From assembly GCA_020027415.1 (NCBI GenBank), contig JAHRAW010000041.1, forward strand, positions 1 through 6,385: a stretch of 6,385 nt of DNA, in the 5' to 3' direction. Positions 1 to 5,456 of the stretch are shown piece by piece; positions within the stretch are counted from its first letter, which is position 1; every line of letters starts with the position of its first letter. The translations under genes and the position numbers were made by a program. Below the pieces are notes generated by a model that did not search any database, was not told the DNA's origin, and worked only from the letters and a program-made list of their open reading frames with translations. The stretch comes from Gammaproteobacteria bacterium (GTDB taxonomy: Bacteria; Pseudomonadota; Gammaproteobacteria; Arenicellales; Poriferihabitantaceae).

Positions 1-33
1 GAGGCGTGGCGACAATTGGATTTTGCGCGTTGA
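1..33 (+). CDS. trmL: C-terminal end of tRNA (cytidine/uridine-2'-O)-methyltransferase TrmL (partial)
   Basis: Frame 1 reads EAWRQLDFAR and then TGA at 31-33; the 5' part lies outside the window. The E. coli TrmL (YibK) C-terminus contains YEAWRQLGYPG, so six consecutive residues match at the right distance from the end. TrmL is a SPOUT-family enzyme that methylates the wobble ribose of certain leucine tRNAs. Position supports the call: in E. coli trmL also ends convergently towards the cysE-gpsA-secB group, and here it converges on gpsA with 95 bp between the stops. That gap (34-128) is AT-rich near 100-115, and I see no GC stem followed by a T tract in it. Only ten residues are visible, so the identification rests on the short match plus synteny. 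Confidence 0.68.
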   Translation, partial: EAWRQLDFAR

Positions 34-128
34 ATGGTGCGCGGCATTTAGGTTGTTCAGCGGGGAAAATTCGGAGACGCAAGCAATTCGCTTAGTAAAT
101 TAATAAATTAGTTCCCTCGCGTTACCAA

Positions 129-1172
129 CTACCCGCCATGTTCAGCCCGCGGATCGCGTTGCAACAAATCTTGCACCGCGCGTTTGGGATCATGCCCCTG
201 ATGCACGATTCGGTATACCTGTTCGGTGATGGGCATTTCCACCTTCAGGTTGCGGCTGATTAGATACAATTCGCGCGCGGTATGGATGCCCTCAATTTCT
301 TGACCAATGGCGCGGCGAATTTGCGCGCTCGTTTTGCCGGCGCCCAAGCCCAAGCCAAACCGCCGATTGCGCGATTGGTCGTCGGTGCAGGTCAAAATTA
401 AATCCCCGACCCCGGTCAGCCCGGTGAAAGTATTCGCCCGCCCGCCGAGGGCGACTCCCAAGCGCGTCAATTCAGCCAGCCCGCGGGTGATCAACGCGGC
501 TCTGGCGTTGGCGCCGAAGCCGAGCCCGTCGCTGATGCCGGCGGCAATCGCCATCACATTTTTGACTGCCCCGCCGAATTGTACGCCAATCAAATCGTCG
601 CTGAAATAAACGCGCGTGGTCGGGGTGCGAAACCACGCGGCAATGGCTTCCGCCACCGCGCAGTTGGCGCCAGCCACGGTTAACGCGGTGGGCAGTAATT
701 TTGCCGTTTCCGCGGCGAAACTGGGTCCAGAAATCGCTGCGTGCACGCCGACTTTATTAAAAATTTGCGCGGTAACTTCGCACAACAATTGCCCGCTGTT
801 CGGGTCAAAACCTTTGGTGGCGCAGACCAGGGTGGTCGCGGCGGCGGCCAAATTGCGCGCGGGCGCATGCGCAGTGATGCGCGCATGCAGGGTTTGGATC
901 TGGCTGCGAACCGCATGGCTGGGAACGGCGATTACAAAAGCGAGAGATTGCTCAAGCAGCGCGTCAAAATTAGGTTCAATGGCCAGATTCGGCGGGAAAG
1001 TCAGGCCGGGCAAATAACGCGGATTGCACCGCCGCTGCGCCATTTCCTCCAAGTGCGCGGCATTTCGCCCCCATAATTTAACGCGCTTGAAGTTGTGGCA
1101 CAGCAGTATCGCCAACGCCGTGCCCCACGACCCGGCGCCGACCACGGAGACCGAGGGCGGATGCGTGCGCAT
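129..1172 (-). CDS. gpsA: Glycerol-3-phosphate dehydrogenase [NAD(P)+]
   Basis: This cytosolic enzyme reduces dihydroxyacetone phosphate to sn-glycerol-3-phosphate, the backbone precursor of phospholipids. The ATG at 1172 gives 347 residues, typical for GpsA (about 330-350). Visible motifs are the N-terminal Rossmann loop GAGSWG (residues 12-17), ATKG (118-121), SGPSFA (148-153), GGAVKN with the predicted catalytic lysine K204, FGANAR (219-224) and TGVGDL (253-258). An alanine-rich stretch before ATKG (about 104-114) looks longer than in E. coli. A TTG at 1187 would add five residues. I prefer the ATG because it places the GxGxxG loop as in E. coli GpsA and leaves an 18-bp tandem repeat upstream of the start. 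Neither start has a clear Shine-Dalgarno, so the gene may be translated after secB, which ends 68 bp upstream. Identity is certain; the start is less so. Confidence 0.97.
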   Translation of the reverse strand: MRTHPPSVSVVGAGSWGTALAILLCHNFKRVKLWGRNAAHLEEMAQRRCNPRYLPGLTFPPNLAIEPNFDALLEQSLAFVIAVPSHAVRSQIQTLHARITAHAPARNLAAAATTLVCATKGFDPNSGQLLCEVTAQIFNKVGVHAAISGPSFAAETAKLLPTALTVAGANCAVAEAIAAWFRTPTTRVYFSDDLIGVQFGGAVKNVMAIAAGISDGLGFGANARAALITRGLAELTRLGVALGGRANTFTGLTGVGDLILTCTDDQSRNRRFGLGLGAGKTSAQIRRAIGQEIEGIHTARELYLISRNLKVEMPITEQVYRIVHQGHDPKRAVQDLLQRDPRAEHGG

Positions 1173-1175
1173 GGA

Positions 1176-1211
1176 TAATGCGGGCAATTTGGGTAATGCG
1201 AGTAATTCGGA
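1176..1211. repeat. Imperfect 18-bp tandem duplication just upstream of the gpsA start
   Basis: Two adjacent 18-bp units, 1176-1193 and 1194-1211, match at 14 of 18 positions. Both begin TAATGCG on the plus strand. On the gpsA strand the pair ends three bases before the preferred ATG at 1172. Divergence between the copies suggests an old duplication or a chance resemblance. Function is unknown. Confidence 0.45.
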
Positions 1212-1240
1212 CCAACTCCGCAGCCAATCGGCGCCGCGAT

Positions 1241-1756
1241 TTAGTGCGTTCGAGTCGCGCCGGGCGCCTGCACGCTGCGCGCTTGCTTGGCTTTTTTCTG
1301 TTGGTACAGGGCTTGGAAATTAATCGGGCTGAGCAGCAGTTGCGGGAAGCCGCCTTTGGAGATTAGGCTTGCCATCGCTTCGCGCGCAAAAGGCAGCAGA
1401 ATATGCGGGCAGGCGGTTTCCAATACGATTTCCAGACTGTCCTCAACAATGTGGGTGATTTCAAAAATCCCGGCTTGCTGGATTTCCGCCAGAAACAAAG
1501 ACTGCTTGTCATGCGCGGCGGTCACGGTGGTGTGCAACACCACCTCATAATAATTCTGCTCCTGATCAATGCGCTGATGCGTCAAGGTCATCTGCACATC
1601 CAGTTTCGGTTTGATTTCGCCTTGCCCGAATATCTGCGGACTGGAAGGCGATTCGAACGAAGCGTCTTTCAAATACACTTTCTTGGCTTCAACGGTGGTG
1701 CGTTTGTTTGCGTCAGGCATGCTGTACTCGCTGGCAGGGTTCGGGTGGGTGGTCAT
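1241..1756 (-). CDS. secB: Protein-export chaperone SecB
   Basis: SecB is a homotetrameric cytosolic chaperone that keeps precursors unfolded and passes them to SecA for export through SecYEG. The 171-residue product aligns with SecB throughout: KKVYLKD (25-31), SFESPSSP (33-40), YYEVVLHTTVTA (69-80), EIQQAGIFEI (91-100), CPHILLPFARE (116-126) and GGFPQLLLSPINFQALY (135-151). E. coli SecB is about 155 residues. The ATG at 1720 (MPDANK) would give 159 residues and an N-terminus nearer the E. coli length, so 1756 is only the longest start. Shine-Dalgarno signals are weak at both. The last 20 residues are rich in Lys and Arg (KKAKQAR at 154-160), unlike the acidic E. coli tail. The gene sits 52 bp after the rhodanese, in the position where E. 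coli has grxC between the two. Confidence 0.96.
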   Translation of the reverse strand: MTTHPNPASEYSMPDANKRTTVEAKKVYLKDASFESPSSPQIFGQGEIKPKLDVQMTLTHQRIDQEQNYYEVVLHTTVTAAHDKQSLFLAEIQQAGIFEITHIVEDSLEIVLETACPHILLPFAREAMASLISKGGFPQLLLSPINFQALYQQKKAKQARSVQAPGATRTH

Positions 1757-1808
1757 GCTCGCCGCCGGCTGGCGCGGCTGGCGTTCGTGGTTGGTCTCAG
1801 GATCAGTC

Positions 1809-2234
1809 TCAGCCGCCGCCTTTTACCAGCGGCAGGTTTTCTTTCTTCCACGCGGTCAAGCCGCCTTGCAGAATATAAAGTTGGCTAAATTCATGGCGGC
1901 GCAGGATGGCAGCCGCTTTCGCCGAGCGCACGCCGTTGTCGCAGGCGACGATGATCGGTTTGCTTTTGTGTTTGTTCAGTTTTGCGATTTGCTGCTTGAT
2001 TTGCCCGAGCGGCAGGTTAATGGCTTGCTCAATATGTCCTTTTTTGAAGGCATCGGTTTCGCACACATCCACCACCACCGCCGCTTCGCGGGCTTGCAGG
2101 CGCGGCAATTGCAACGGGGAAATTCTCTTGGCGCCGCCACCCCCGCGCGTGGCCGGGTCAAGCGACAGCAACAGCACGATTACCGCTAACATGGCGAATA
2201 AATACCAGTTCTCGGCAACAAATTGGAGAATCAT
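1809..2234 (-). CDS. yibN: Membrane-anchored single-domain rhodanese (YibN type)
   Basis: The 141-residue product has one N-terminal membrane segment (about 10-25, AMLAVIVLLLSL), a short glycine-rich linker (31-34) and one rhodanese domain (about 41-136). The predicted active-site cysteine is C98 in the loop ACDNGVRSA. VVVDVCETDAFKKGHI (53-68) and the C-terminal YILQGGLTAWK (120-130) are standard rhodanese landmarks. Rhodanese domains carry sulfur as a persulfide on this cysteine; the substrate here is unknown. The helix should place the domain on one face of the inner membrane. In E. coli yibN leads the yibN-grxC-secB-gpsA-cysE group, and here it likewise heads the minus-strand group and diverges from envC. 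The ATG at 2234 is the only sensible start, because the codons upstream hold no alternative. It lacks a clear Shine-Dalgarno. Confidence 0.9.
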   Translation of the reverse strand: MILQFVAENWYLFAMLAVIVLLLSLDPATRGGGGAKRISPLQLPRLQAREAAVVVDVCETDAFKKGHIEQAINLPLGQIKQQIAKLNKHKSKPIIVACDNGVRSAKAAAILRRHEFSQLYILQGGLTAWKKENLPLVKGGG

Positions 2235-2247
2235 GGGCGAACTTGGC

Positions 2248-2265
2248 GTGGATGGAGTGGATGGA
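2248..2265. repeat. Two exact 9-bp tandem copies (GTGGATGGA) in the rhodanese leader
   Basis: GTGGATGGA occurs at 2248-2256 and again at 2257-2265, followed by a degenerate continuation (AGATGGACGGAG, 2266-2277). On the rhodanese strand this lies 14-43 bases upstream of the ATG and reads as a C/T-rich leader segment. Such a short repeat may come from replication slippage. No function can be assigned. Confidence 0.6.
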
Positions 2266-2285
2266 AGATGGACGGAGTTGGCAAA

Positions 2286-2315
2286 CTGAATTCTACTCCA
2301 ATGGCGGATTATAAT
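2286..2315 (+). promoter_or_regulatory. Predicted sigma-70 promoter for envC-ctpA
   Basis: A perfect TATAAT lies at 2310-2315 and is followed by GCGC. The best -35 candidate is CTGAAT (2286-2291, three of six matches) at an 18-bp spacing, so the -35 is weak. Transcription would start near 2321-2323, leaving a leader of roughly 52 bases before the envC ATG at 2374. The -10 lies inside ATTATAAT (2308-2315), which reads identically on both strands. The same site therefore also offers a TATAAT to the minus-strand rhodanese group, although I find no good -35 for that direction. Confidence 0.5.
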
Positions 2316-2320
2316 GCGCT

Positions 2321-2348
2321 TTTATTGCGCAATTGTTTGCGCAATAAA
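2321..2348. promoter_or_regulatory. Perfect 12-bp inverted repeat at the start of the predicted envC leader
   Basis: TTTATTGCGCAA (2321-2332) is exactly complementary to TTGCGCAATAAA (2337-2348), with a four-base loop TTGT (2333-2336). Each arm contains the self-complementary octamer TTGCGCAA (2325-2332 and 2337-2344), and the octamer centres are 12 bp apart. The element begins five bases after the predicted -10 box, so RNA from that promoter would start with this hairpin. It could be a DNA operator for a dimeric regulator, a stabilising 5' hairpin in the mRNA, or both. It is not a terminator of any visible gene, because both flanking genes point away from it and no T tract follows. Confidence 0.6.
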
Positions 2349-2373
2349 TCATTTCAATTGAGTCGGTTCGCCT

Positions 2374-3627
2374 ATGCTTGACAAAGCGCGCGCGCGGTTC
2401 GCTTGGGGATGCGCAATCGCAGTCGCCCTTGCCCCCGCCCCCGTCCTCTCCGCATCGGCGGCGATCGGCGCCAACACCAGCACCGATGCGAGTCGCTCGC
2501 AAGCGGAACTCGCGCAACTCAAACGCTGGCTTGACGACCTGCAACAGCAACTGGCGACTGAGCGGCGGCGCAAGCAATCGCTCACCCATGAACTGGGGCA
2601 ACTGGAACGGCAAATCAGCCTCCTTAACGCGCAGCGACACCAAGCAATGGCGCGGCTGCAACAAGTGGAGCGCAGCACCGCCGAACTGGAACAGCGCGCC
2701 CGCCAACTGGAAACCAGCCGCCAACAATCGGCGCAGGCGTTGCGTAAACTGGCGCGCGCAAGTTACATGTTAGGGCGGCAAAGCCGTTTGAAACTGCTGC
2801 TGAATCAACAAGATCCCGCCGCCGTGGCGCGCGCGCTGGCGGTTTTTCGGTATCTATCCAAAGCCAGAAATCAGCGCATTGAACAAGCCAAGAAACTGCA
2901 GCGCGAAGTCGCTAAAACGCGCACCGACCTTGCGCAACGGCAACATCAACTGCAAGAATTGTTGCAGCAACTGGAACACAATCAAACGCAACTGGACGCC
3001 ACGCGCGCGCAACGCAAACGCCATCTCAACGTCATCTCACAACGGCTACAACACAATCAGCAGCAGGTGGTGATCTACCGCGAACGGGAACAGGAACTAC
3101 AGCGATTGTTGCAGCAGTTGCGCCGCCAACGCCCGCCGCAAGGTCAAACTGCGTCGTCCGTTGCGCCTGAACAGACTCAAGCGCAAACCACTGAGACGCA
3201 AACCACCGCCCGCGCCGCCATCCAATCTGGCGATTTCCAGCGCCATAAAGGCAAATTAGACGCGCCGATTGAAGGTCGCGTCATCGCCCGTTTTGGACAA
3301 CCAAAAGCGGAGAGCGGGCTGCGCTGGGAAGGGCTGATGTTTGCCGCCGAGGCCGGCCGGCAAGTGGCGGCGATTTCTGCCGGACAAGTGGTGTTCGCCG
3401 ATTGGTTCGGCGGCTATGGGCAGTTAATCGTGCTTGACCATGGCGACGGCTATATGAGTTTATACGCACACAATCGCTTATTGCGCGCCCAGATCGGCGC
3501 GTTGGTGAAGACCGGGGAGTGGATCGGCGAAGCCGGCTTCACCGGCGGCTTGAGTCGCCCCGGGCTGTATTTTGAAATCCGCCATCATGGCGAACCGCGA
3601 GATCCGTTACAATGGTGTCGGATTTAG
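2374..3627 (+). CDS. envC: Murein hydrolase activator EnvC (degenerate LytM/M23 domain)
   Basis: EnvC is a periplasmic protein recruited by FtsEX to the division site, where it activates the amidases that split septal peptidoglycan. The 417 residues (E. coli about 419) comprise an N-terminal signal peptide (about 1-29, cleavage near LSASA-A), a long Q/R/E-rich coiled coil (about 42-250), a Q/T-rich linker (about 253-285) and a C-terminal LytM-like domain (about 290-415). The catalytic zinc-binding residues of M23 endopeptidases are missing. The first-histidine motif is replaced by GLRWEGLMF (315-323), and the usual HxH site reads GLYFEIR (397-403). E. coli EnvC is altered in the same way, so this is an activator rather than a hydrolase. 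H366 in YAHN is retained. The ATG at 2374 is well placed for the signal peptide, though its only Shine-Dalgarno candidate is GAG at 2360-2362. ctpA follows after 24 bp, probably co-transcribed. Confidence 0.93.
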   Translation: MLDKARARFAWGCAIAVALAPAPVLSASAAIGANTSTDASRSQAELAQLKRWLDDLQQQLATERRRKQSLTHELGQLERQISLLNAQRHQAMARLQQVERSTAELEQRARQLETSRQQSAQALRKLARASYMLGRQSRLKLLLNQQDPAAVARALAVFRYLSKARNQRIEQAKKLQREVAKTRTDLAQRQHQLQELLQQLEHNQTQLDATRAQRKRHLNVISQRLQHNQQQVVIYREREQELQRLLQQLRRQRPPQGQTASSVAPEQTQAQTTETQTTARAAIQSGDFQRHKGKLDAPIEGRVIARFGQPKAESGLRWEGLMFAAEAGRQVAAISAGQVVFADWFGGYGQLIVLDHGDGYMSLYAHNRLLRAQIGALVKTGEWIGEAGFTGGLSRPGLYFEIRHHGEPRDPLQWCRI

Positions 3628-3641
3628 GGCTGGCGTTGCGC

Positions 3642-3646
3642 GGAGG
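3642..3646 (+). promoter_or_regulatory. Strong Shine-Dalgarno for the TTG-started ctpA
   Basis: GGAGG at 3642-3646, inside CGGAGGAA, lies five bases upstream of TTG at 3652. It is the strongest ribosome binding site in the window and decides the start of ctpA. The peptide from this TTG begins MKLKKLPWLSAGLFAALLSG, a clean signal peptide. Confidence 0.85.
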
Positions 3647-3651
3647 AACTC

Positions 3652-5064
3652 TTGAAATTAAAAAAATTGCCTTGGCTGAGTGCGGGTTTGTTCGCGGCGT
3701 TGCTGAGCGGCAATGTCGCCGCCCAAACCGATTCTGCCGCCGCTACCGCTGAGGTCGGTAAAAACTCGTTGCCGCTTGATGAACTGCAAGCGTTTGCCGA
3801 AGTCTTCGGTCAAATAAATAGCCAATATGTGGACCCGGCTGACGACCTGAGCCTGTTGCGCGATGCGCTGCATGGCATGCTCGCCGGCTTGGATCCGCAT
3901 TCGGTGTTTCTGGATGCCGAGGCCTTTGAAGAAATGCGCGTTTCCACCGAAGGACAATTCGGCGGGCTTGGGATTGAGGTTACCACGTCGGACGGCTTGC
4001 TGGTAATCGTGGCGCCGCTTGACGACACGCCGGCGCAACGCGCCGGGCTGCAACCCGGCGACATGATTGTGAGGTTGGACGGGGTCGCGGTACAGGGCGA
4101 CAACTTGCGCGCGGTAACGAATCGCCTGCGCGGTCCGCCGGGCTCCAAAATTGTCTTGACCATTTCTCGGCGCGGGCAACGCGAAACGTTTGATGTTACT
4201 TTGGTGCGCGCCATCATCAAGGTATCCAATGTTAAGAGCGAAATGCTGGAAGATGGATTCGCCTATATCCGCATCACCAGTTTCCATAGCCAAAGCGGCG
4301 CGAACTTGCGCGCCGCGCTCGCGCAACTGCAACCAAGCGACGGCGAACTCAACGGGTTGGTGCTGGATTTACGCAACAATCCGGGCGGCACTTTGCATAG
4401 CGCCGTGGAGGTCAGCGATGTGTTTATTAATGACGGCGTGATTGTATCCACCCGCGGACGCAACCCCGCTACCAATCAAACCTTCTCCGCATCCGCGCGG
4501 GCGTGGAGCGCGGAGGTGCCGTTAGTCGTGTTGGTCAACGGCGGCTCGGCATCCTCGGCGGAAATCGTGGCCGGCGCTTTGCAGGATCAGCAACGCGCCA
4601 TCTTGTTAGGCACGCAAACGTTCGGCAAAGGCTCGGTGCAAACGGTGATTCCACTGCAGAACGGGGGCGCCCTTAAACTGACTACGGCGCGATACTACAC
4701 GCCTTCCGGGCGCTCCATTCAAGCGCGCGGAATTACCCCGGACATCATTGCTGAGCAAGTGAACGCGCAAACGCAAACGCAACTGTCGCGCAACCAAGTC
4801 GGCAAACCGACACGGGAAGACGATCTTTTCGGTCACTTGGAAAACGATCAAACTACAACGCAACCAGAACCGGCGAAAGATGCGCACAATTCCCGGTTCG
4901 CAGTTGGCCATGCTGAAACCGAAACCAAACCAATTGCCGCGCTACAACGGCGAGATTATCAGGTGGGCGCGGCGCTTAATTTATTGAAAGGCATGAGTTT
5001 GGTCAAACGCAGGCGCGAGAACTCGCAAGCGGATTCCGCCAATCCCGCCGCGGCGGGCGGTTGA
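3652..5064 (+). CDS. ctpA: C-terminal processing peptidase, S41 family (CtpA)
   Basis: This is a periplasmic serine protease of the carboxyl-terminal processing family. The 470-residue product starts at TTG (see the ribosome binding site). It has a signal peptide (about 1-24, ending NVAA-Q), an N-terminal helical region with DPHSVFLD (81-88), a PDZ domain (about 103-172, from FGGLGIEV to the GSKIVLTI strand) and an S41 core with LRNNPGG (240-246). The predicted catalytic Ser is S301 in GGSASSAE, with Lys K326 in FGKGS 25 residues later and Q330 four residues after that. This matches the spacing of the Ser-Lys dyad and Gln in known CTPs. The C-terminal part (about 370-430) is a Q/T/E-rich low-complexity linker, followed by YQVGAALNLLKGM (436-448), which is typical of CtpA ends. 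In Pseudomonas the CtpA group degrades peptidoglycan hydrolases, so pairing with envC suggests control of wall cleavage; the target here is not visible. Confidence 0.95.
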   Translation: MKLKKLPWLSAGLFAALLSGNVAAQTDSAAATAEVGKNSLPLDELQAFAEVFGQINSQYVDPADDLSLLRDALHGMLAGLDPHSVFLDAEAFEEMRVSTEGQFGGLGIEVTTSDGLLVIVAPLDDTPAQRAGLQPGDMIVRLDGVAVQGDNLRAVTNRLRGPPGSKIVLTISRRGQRETFDVTLVRAIIKVSNVKSEMLEDGFAYIRITSFHSQSGANLRAALAQLQPSDGELNGLVLDLRNNPGGTLHSAVEVSDVFINDGVIVSTRGRNPATNQTFSASARAWSAEVPLVVLVNGGSASSAEIVAGALQDQQRAILLGTQTFGKGSVQTVIPLQNGGALKLTTARYYTPSGRSIQARGITPDIIAEQVNAQTQTQLSRNQVGKPTREDDLFGHLENDQTTTQPEPAKDAHNSRFAVGHAETETKPIAALQRRDYQVGAALNLLKGMSLVKRRRENSQADSANPAAAGG

Positions 5065-5079
5065 GTCGCCAGCCGCCCG
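5054..5079. terminator. GC-rich hairpin between convergent ctpA and the small membrane protein gene
   Basis: CGGGCGG (5054-5060) pairs perfectly with CCGCCCG (5073-5079) around a 12-base loop that contains the ctpA stop codon. The preceding bases 5044-5057 also form a perfect 14-bp palindrome that can compete with it. It sits where a bidirectional terminator is expected, but no run of T follows on either strand. It is therefore not a canonical intrinsic terminator, and part of the pattern may come from the Pro/Ala/Gly codons at the ctpA end. Confidence 0.3.
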
Positions 5080-5096
5080 TATCCAGCCCGCAGTCT

Positions 5097-5360
5097 TTAA
5101 CGCGCTTGTTCGTCGGCCGGCTTTGCGCGCCGCGCCGGTTTTCGCATGCGCCGAAACCATATAATGGAGCTCAGATAACCGCGCCGCGCCCAGCGAAAAT
5201 CCAGCGACAGCACCAACAACCCCAGCGGCAGCATCCAAAAGCCAAGCACCGGCAAGGCGCCCAAAACTCCCGCGCATAACAACAACAGCCCAAGCATCAT
5301 CCGCAGCAGCGAAGGCATGGATTTAAAGGGCTGTAAAATCGGCTTCAGGTGGCGATGCAA
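5097..5360 (-). CDS. Small two-helix inner-membrane protein, PGPGW-like
   Basis: The product is 87 residues from TTG at 5360, or 73 from ATG at 5318 (MPSLLRMM). It has two closely spaced hydrophobic helices (about 20-38 and 42-54) joined by LPVLGFWMLP, then LDFRWARR (53-60) and a basic tail (RRMRKPARRAKPADEQ). The pattern of helix, LP-turn, GxxxLP-L-GL helix and Asp/Arg-rich exit resembles the small transmembrane proteins of the PGPGW family; the fit is by eye. Their biochemical role is not established. The charge pattern predicts a cytosolic C-terminus. The gene converges on ctpA (32 bp between stops) and diverges from dapF. Neither start has a clear Shine-Dalgarno. The opposite-strand reading is Q/R/P-rich without recognisable structure, so I take the minus strand as coding. 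Confidence 0.65.
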   Translation of the reverse strand: MHRHLKPILQPFKSMPSLLRMMLGLLLLCAGVLGALPVLGFWMLPLGLLVLSLDFRWARRGYLSSIIWFRRMRKPARRAKPADEQAR

Positions 5361-5389
5361 TGCGAGGGTTCTGCGCTGAGGTGGAGGGG

Positions 5390-5395
5390 ATTATA
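5390..5395 (-). promoter_or_regulatory. Possible -10 box for the small membrane protein gene
   Basis: The minus strand reads TATAAT here, 30 bases upstream of the TTG start. The -35 region is poor: TTGTGG at 5411-5416 sits only 15 bp away. The overlapping plus-strand hexamer TATAAG (5392-5397) could serve dapF, so this could be a shared divergent promoter like the one at 2308-2315. Confidence 0.35.
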
Positions 5396-5405
5396 AGGCA
5401 TCATC

Positions 5406-5424
5406 CTACTCCACAATGGTGGAT
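5406..5424 (+). repeat. CTACTCC(AC)AATGGnGGAT box upstream of dapF, also found upstream of envC
   Basis: CTACTCC-AC-AATGGTGGAT here matches CTACTCC-AATGGCGGAT at 2293-2309, differing by a two-base insertion and one substitution. In both places the box ends next to an AT-rich hexamer (TATAAT at 2310, TATTTA at 5424) on the same strand as the downstream gene. Here the box also contains a 5-bp hairpin, TCCAC/GTGGA (5410-5414 and 5419-5423). It could be a shared regulator site or an ancestral promoter copy; chance is not excluded. Confidence 0.45.
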
Positions 5425-5456
5425 ATTTAAAGCCTGCAGTGGAGCGAGTTGATTCT

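Noticed and set aside
23..42. Possible hairpin TTGCGC/GCGCGG at the trmL end as a terminator.
   Set aside because: It has only four Watson-Crick pairs plus wobbles and no following T tract.
2..103. Frame 2 is open from the window edge to TAA at 103 (33 residues).
   Set aside because: It has no recognisable similarity, while frame 1 ends in a clear TrmL C-terminus. Both cannot be the true frame over 1-33.
1757..1808. Looked for a remnant of grxC between the rhodanese and secB.
   Set aside because: The 52 bases contain no glutaredoxin CPYC-like coding or recognisable fragment in any frame.
1403..2189. Overlapping plus-strand open frames opposite secB and the rhodanese.
   Set aside because: SecB and the rhodanese on the minus strand are certain by family motifs, and the plus-strand readings match nothing.
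3658..4332. A long minus-strand open frame (224 codons) opposite ctpA.
   Set aside because: It mirrors the codon bias of the well-identified ctpA gene and has no domain pattern of its own.
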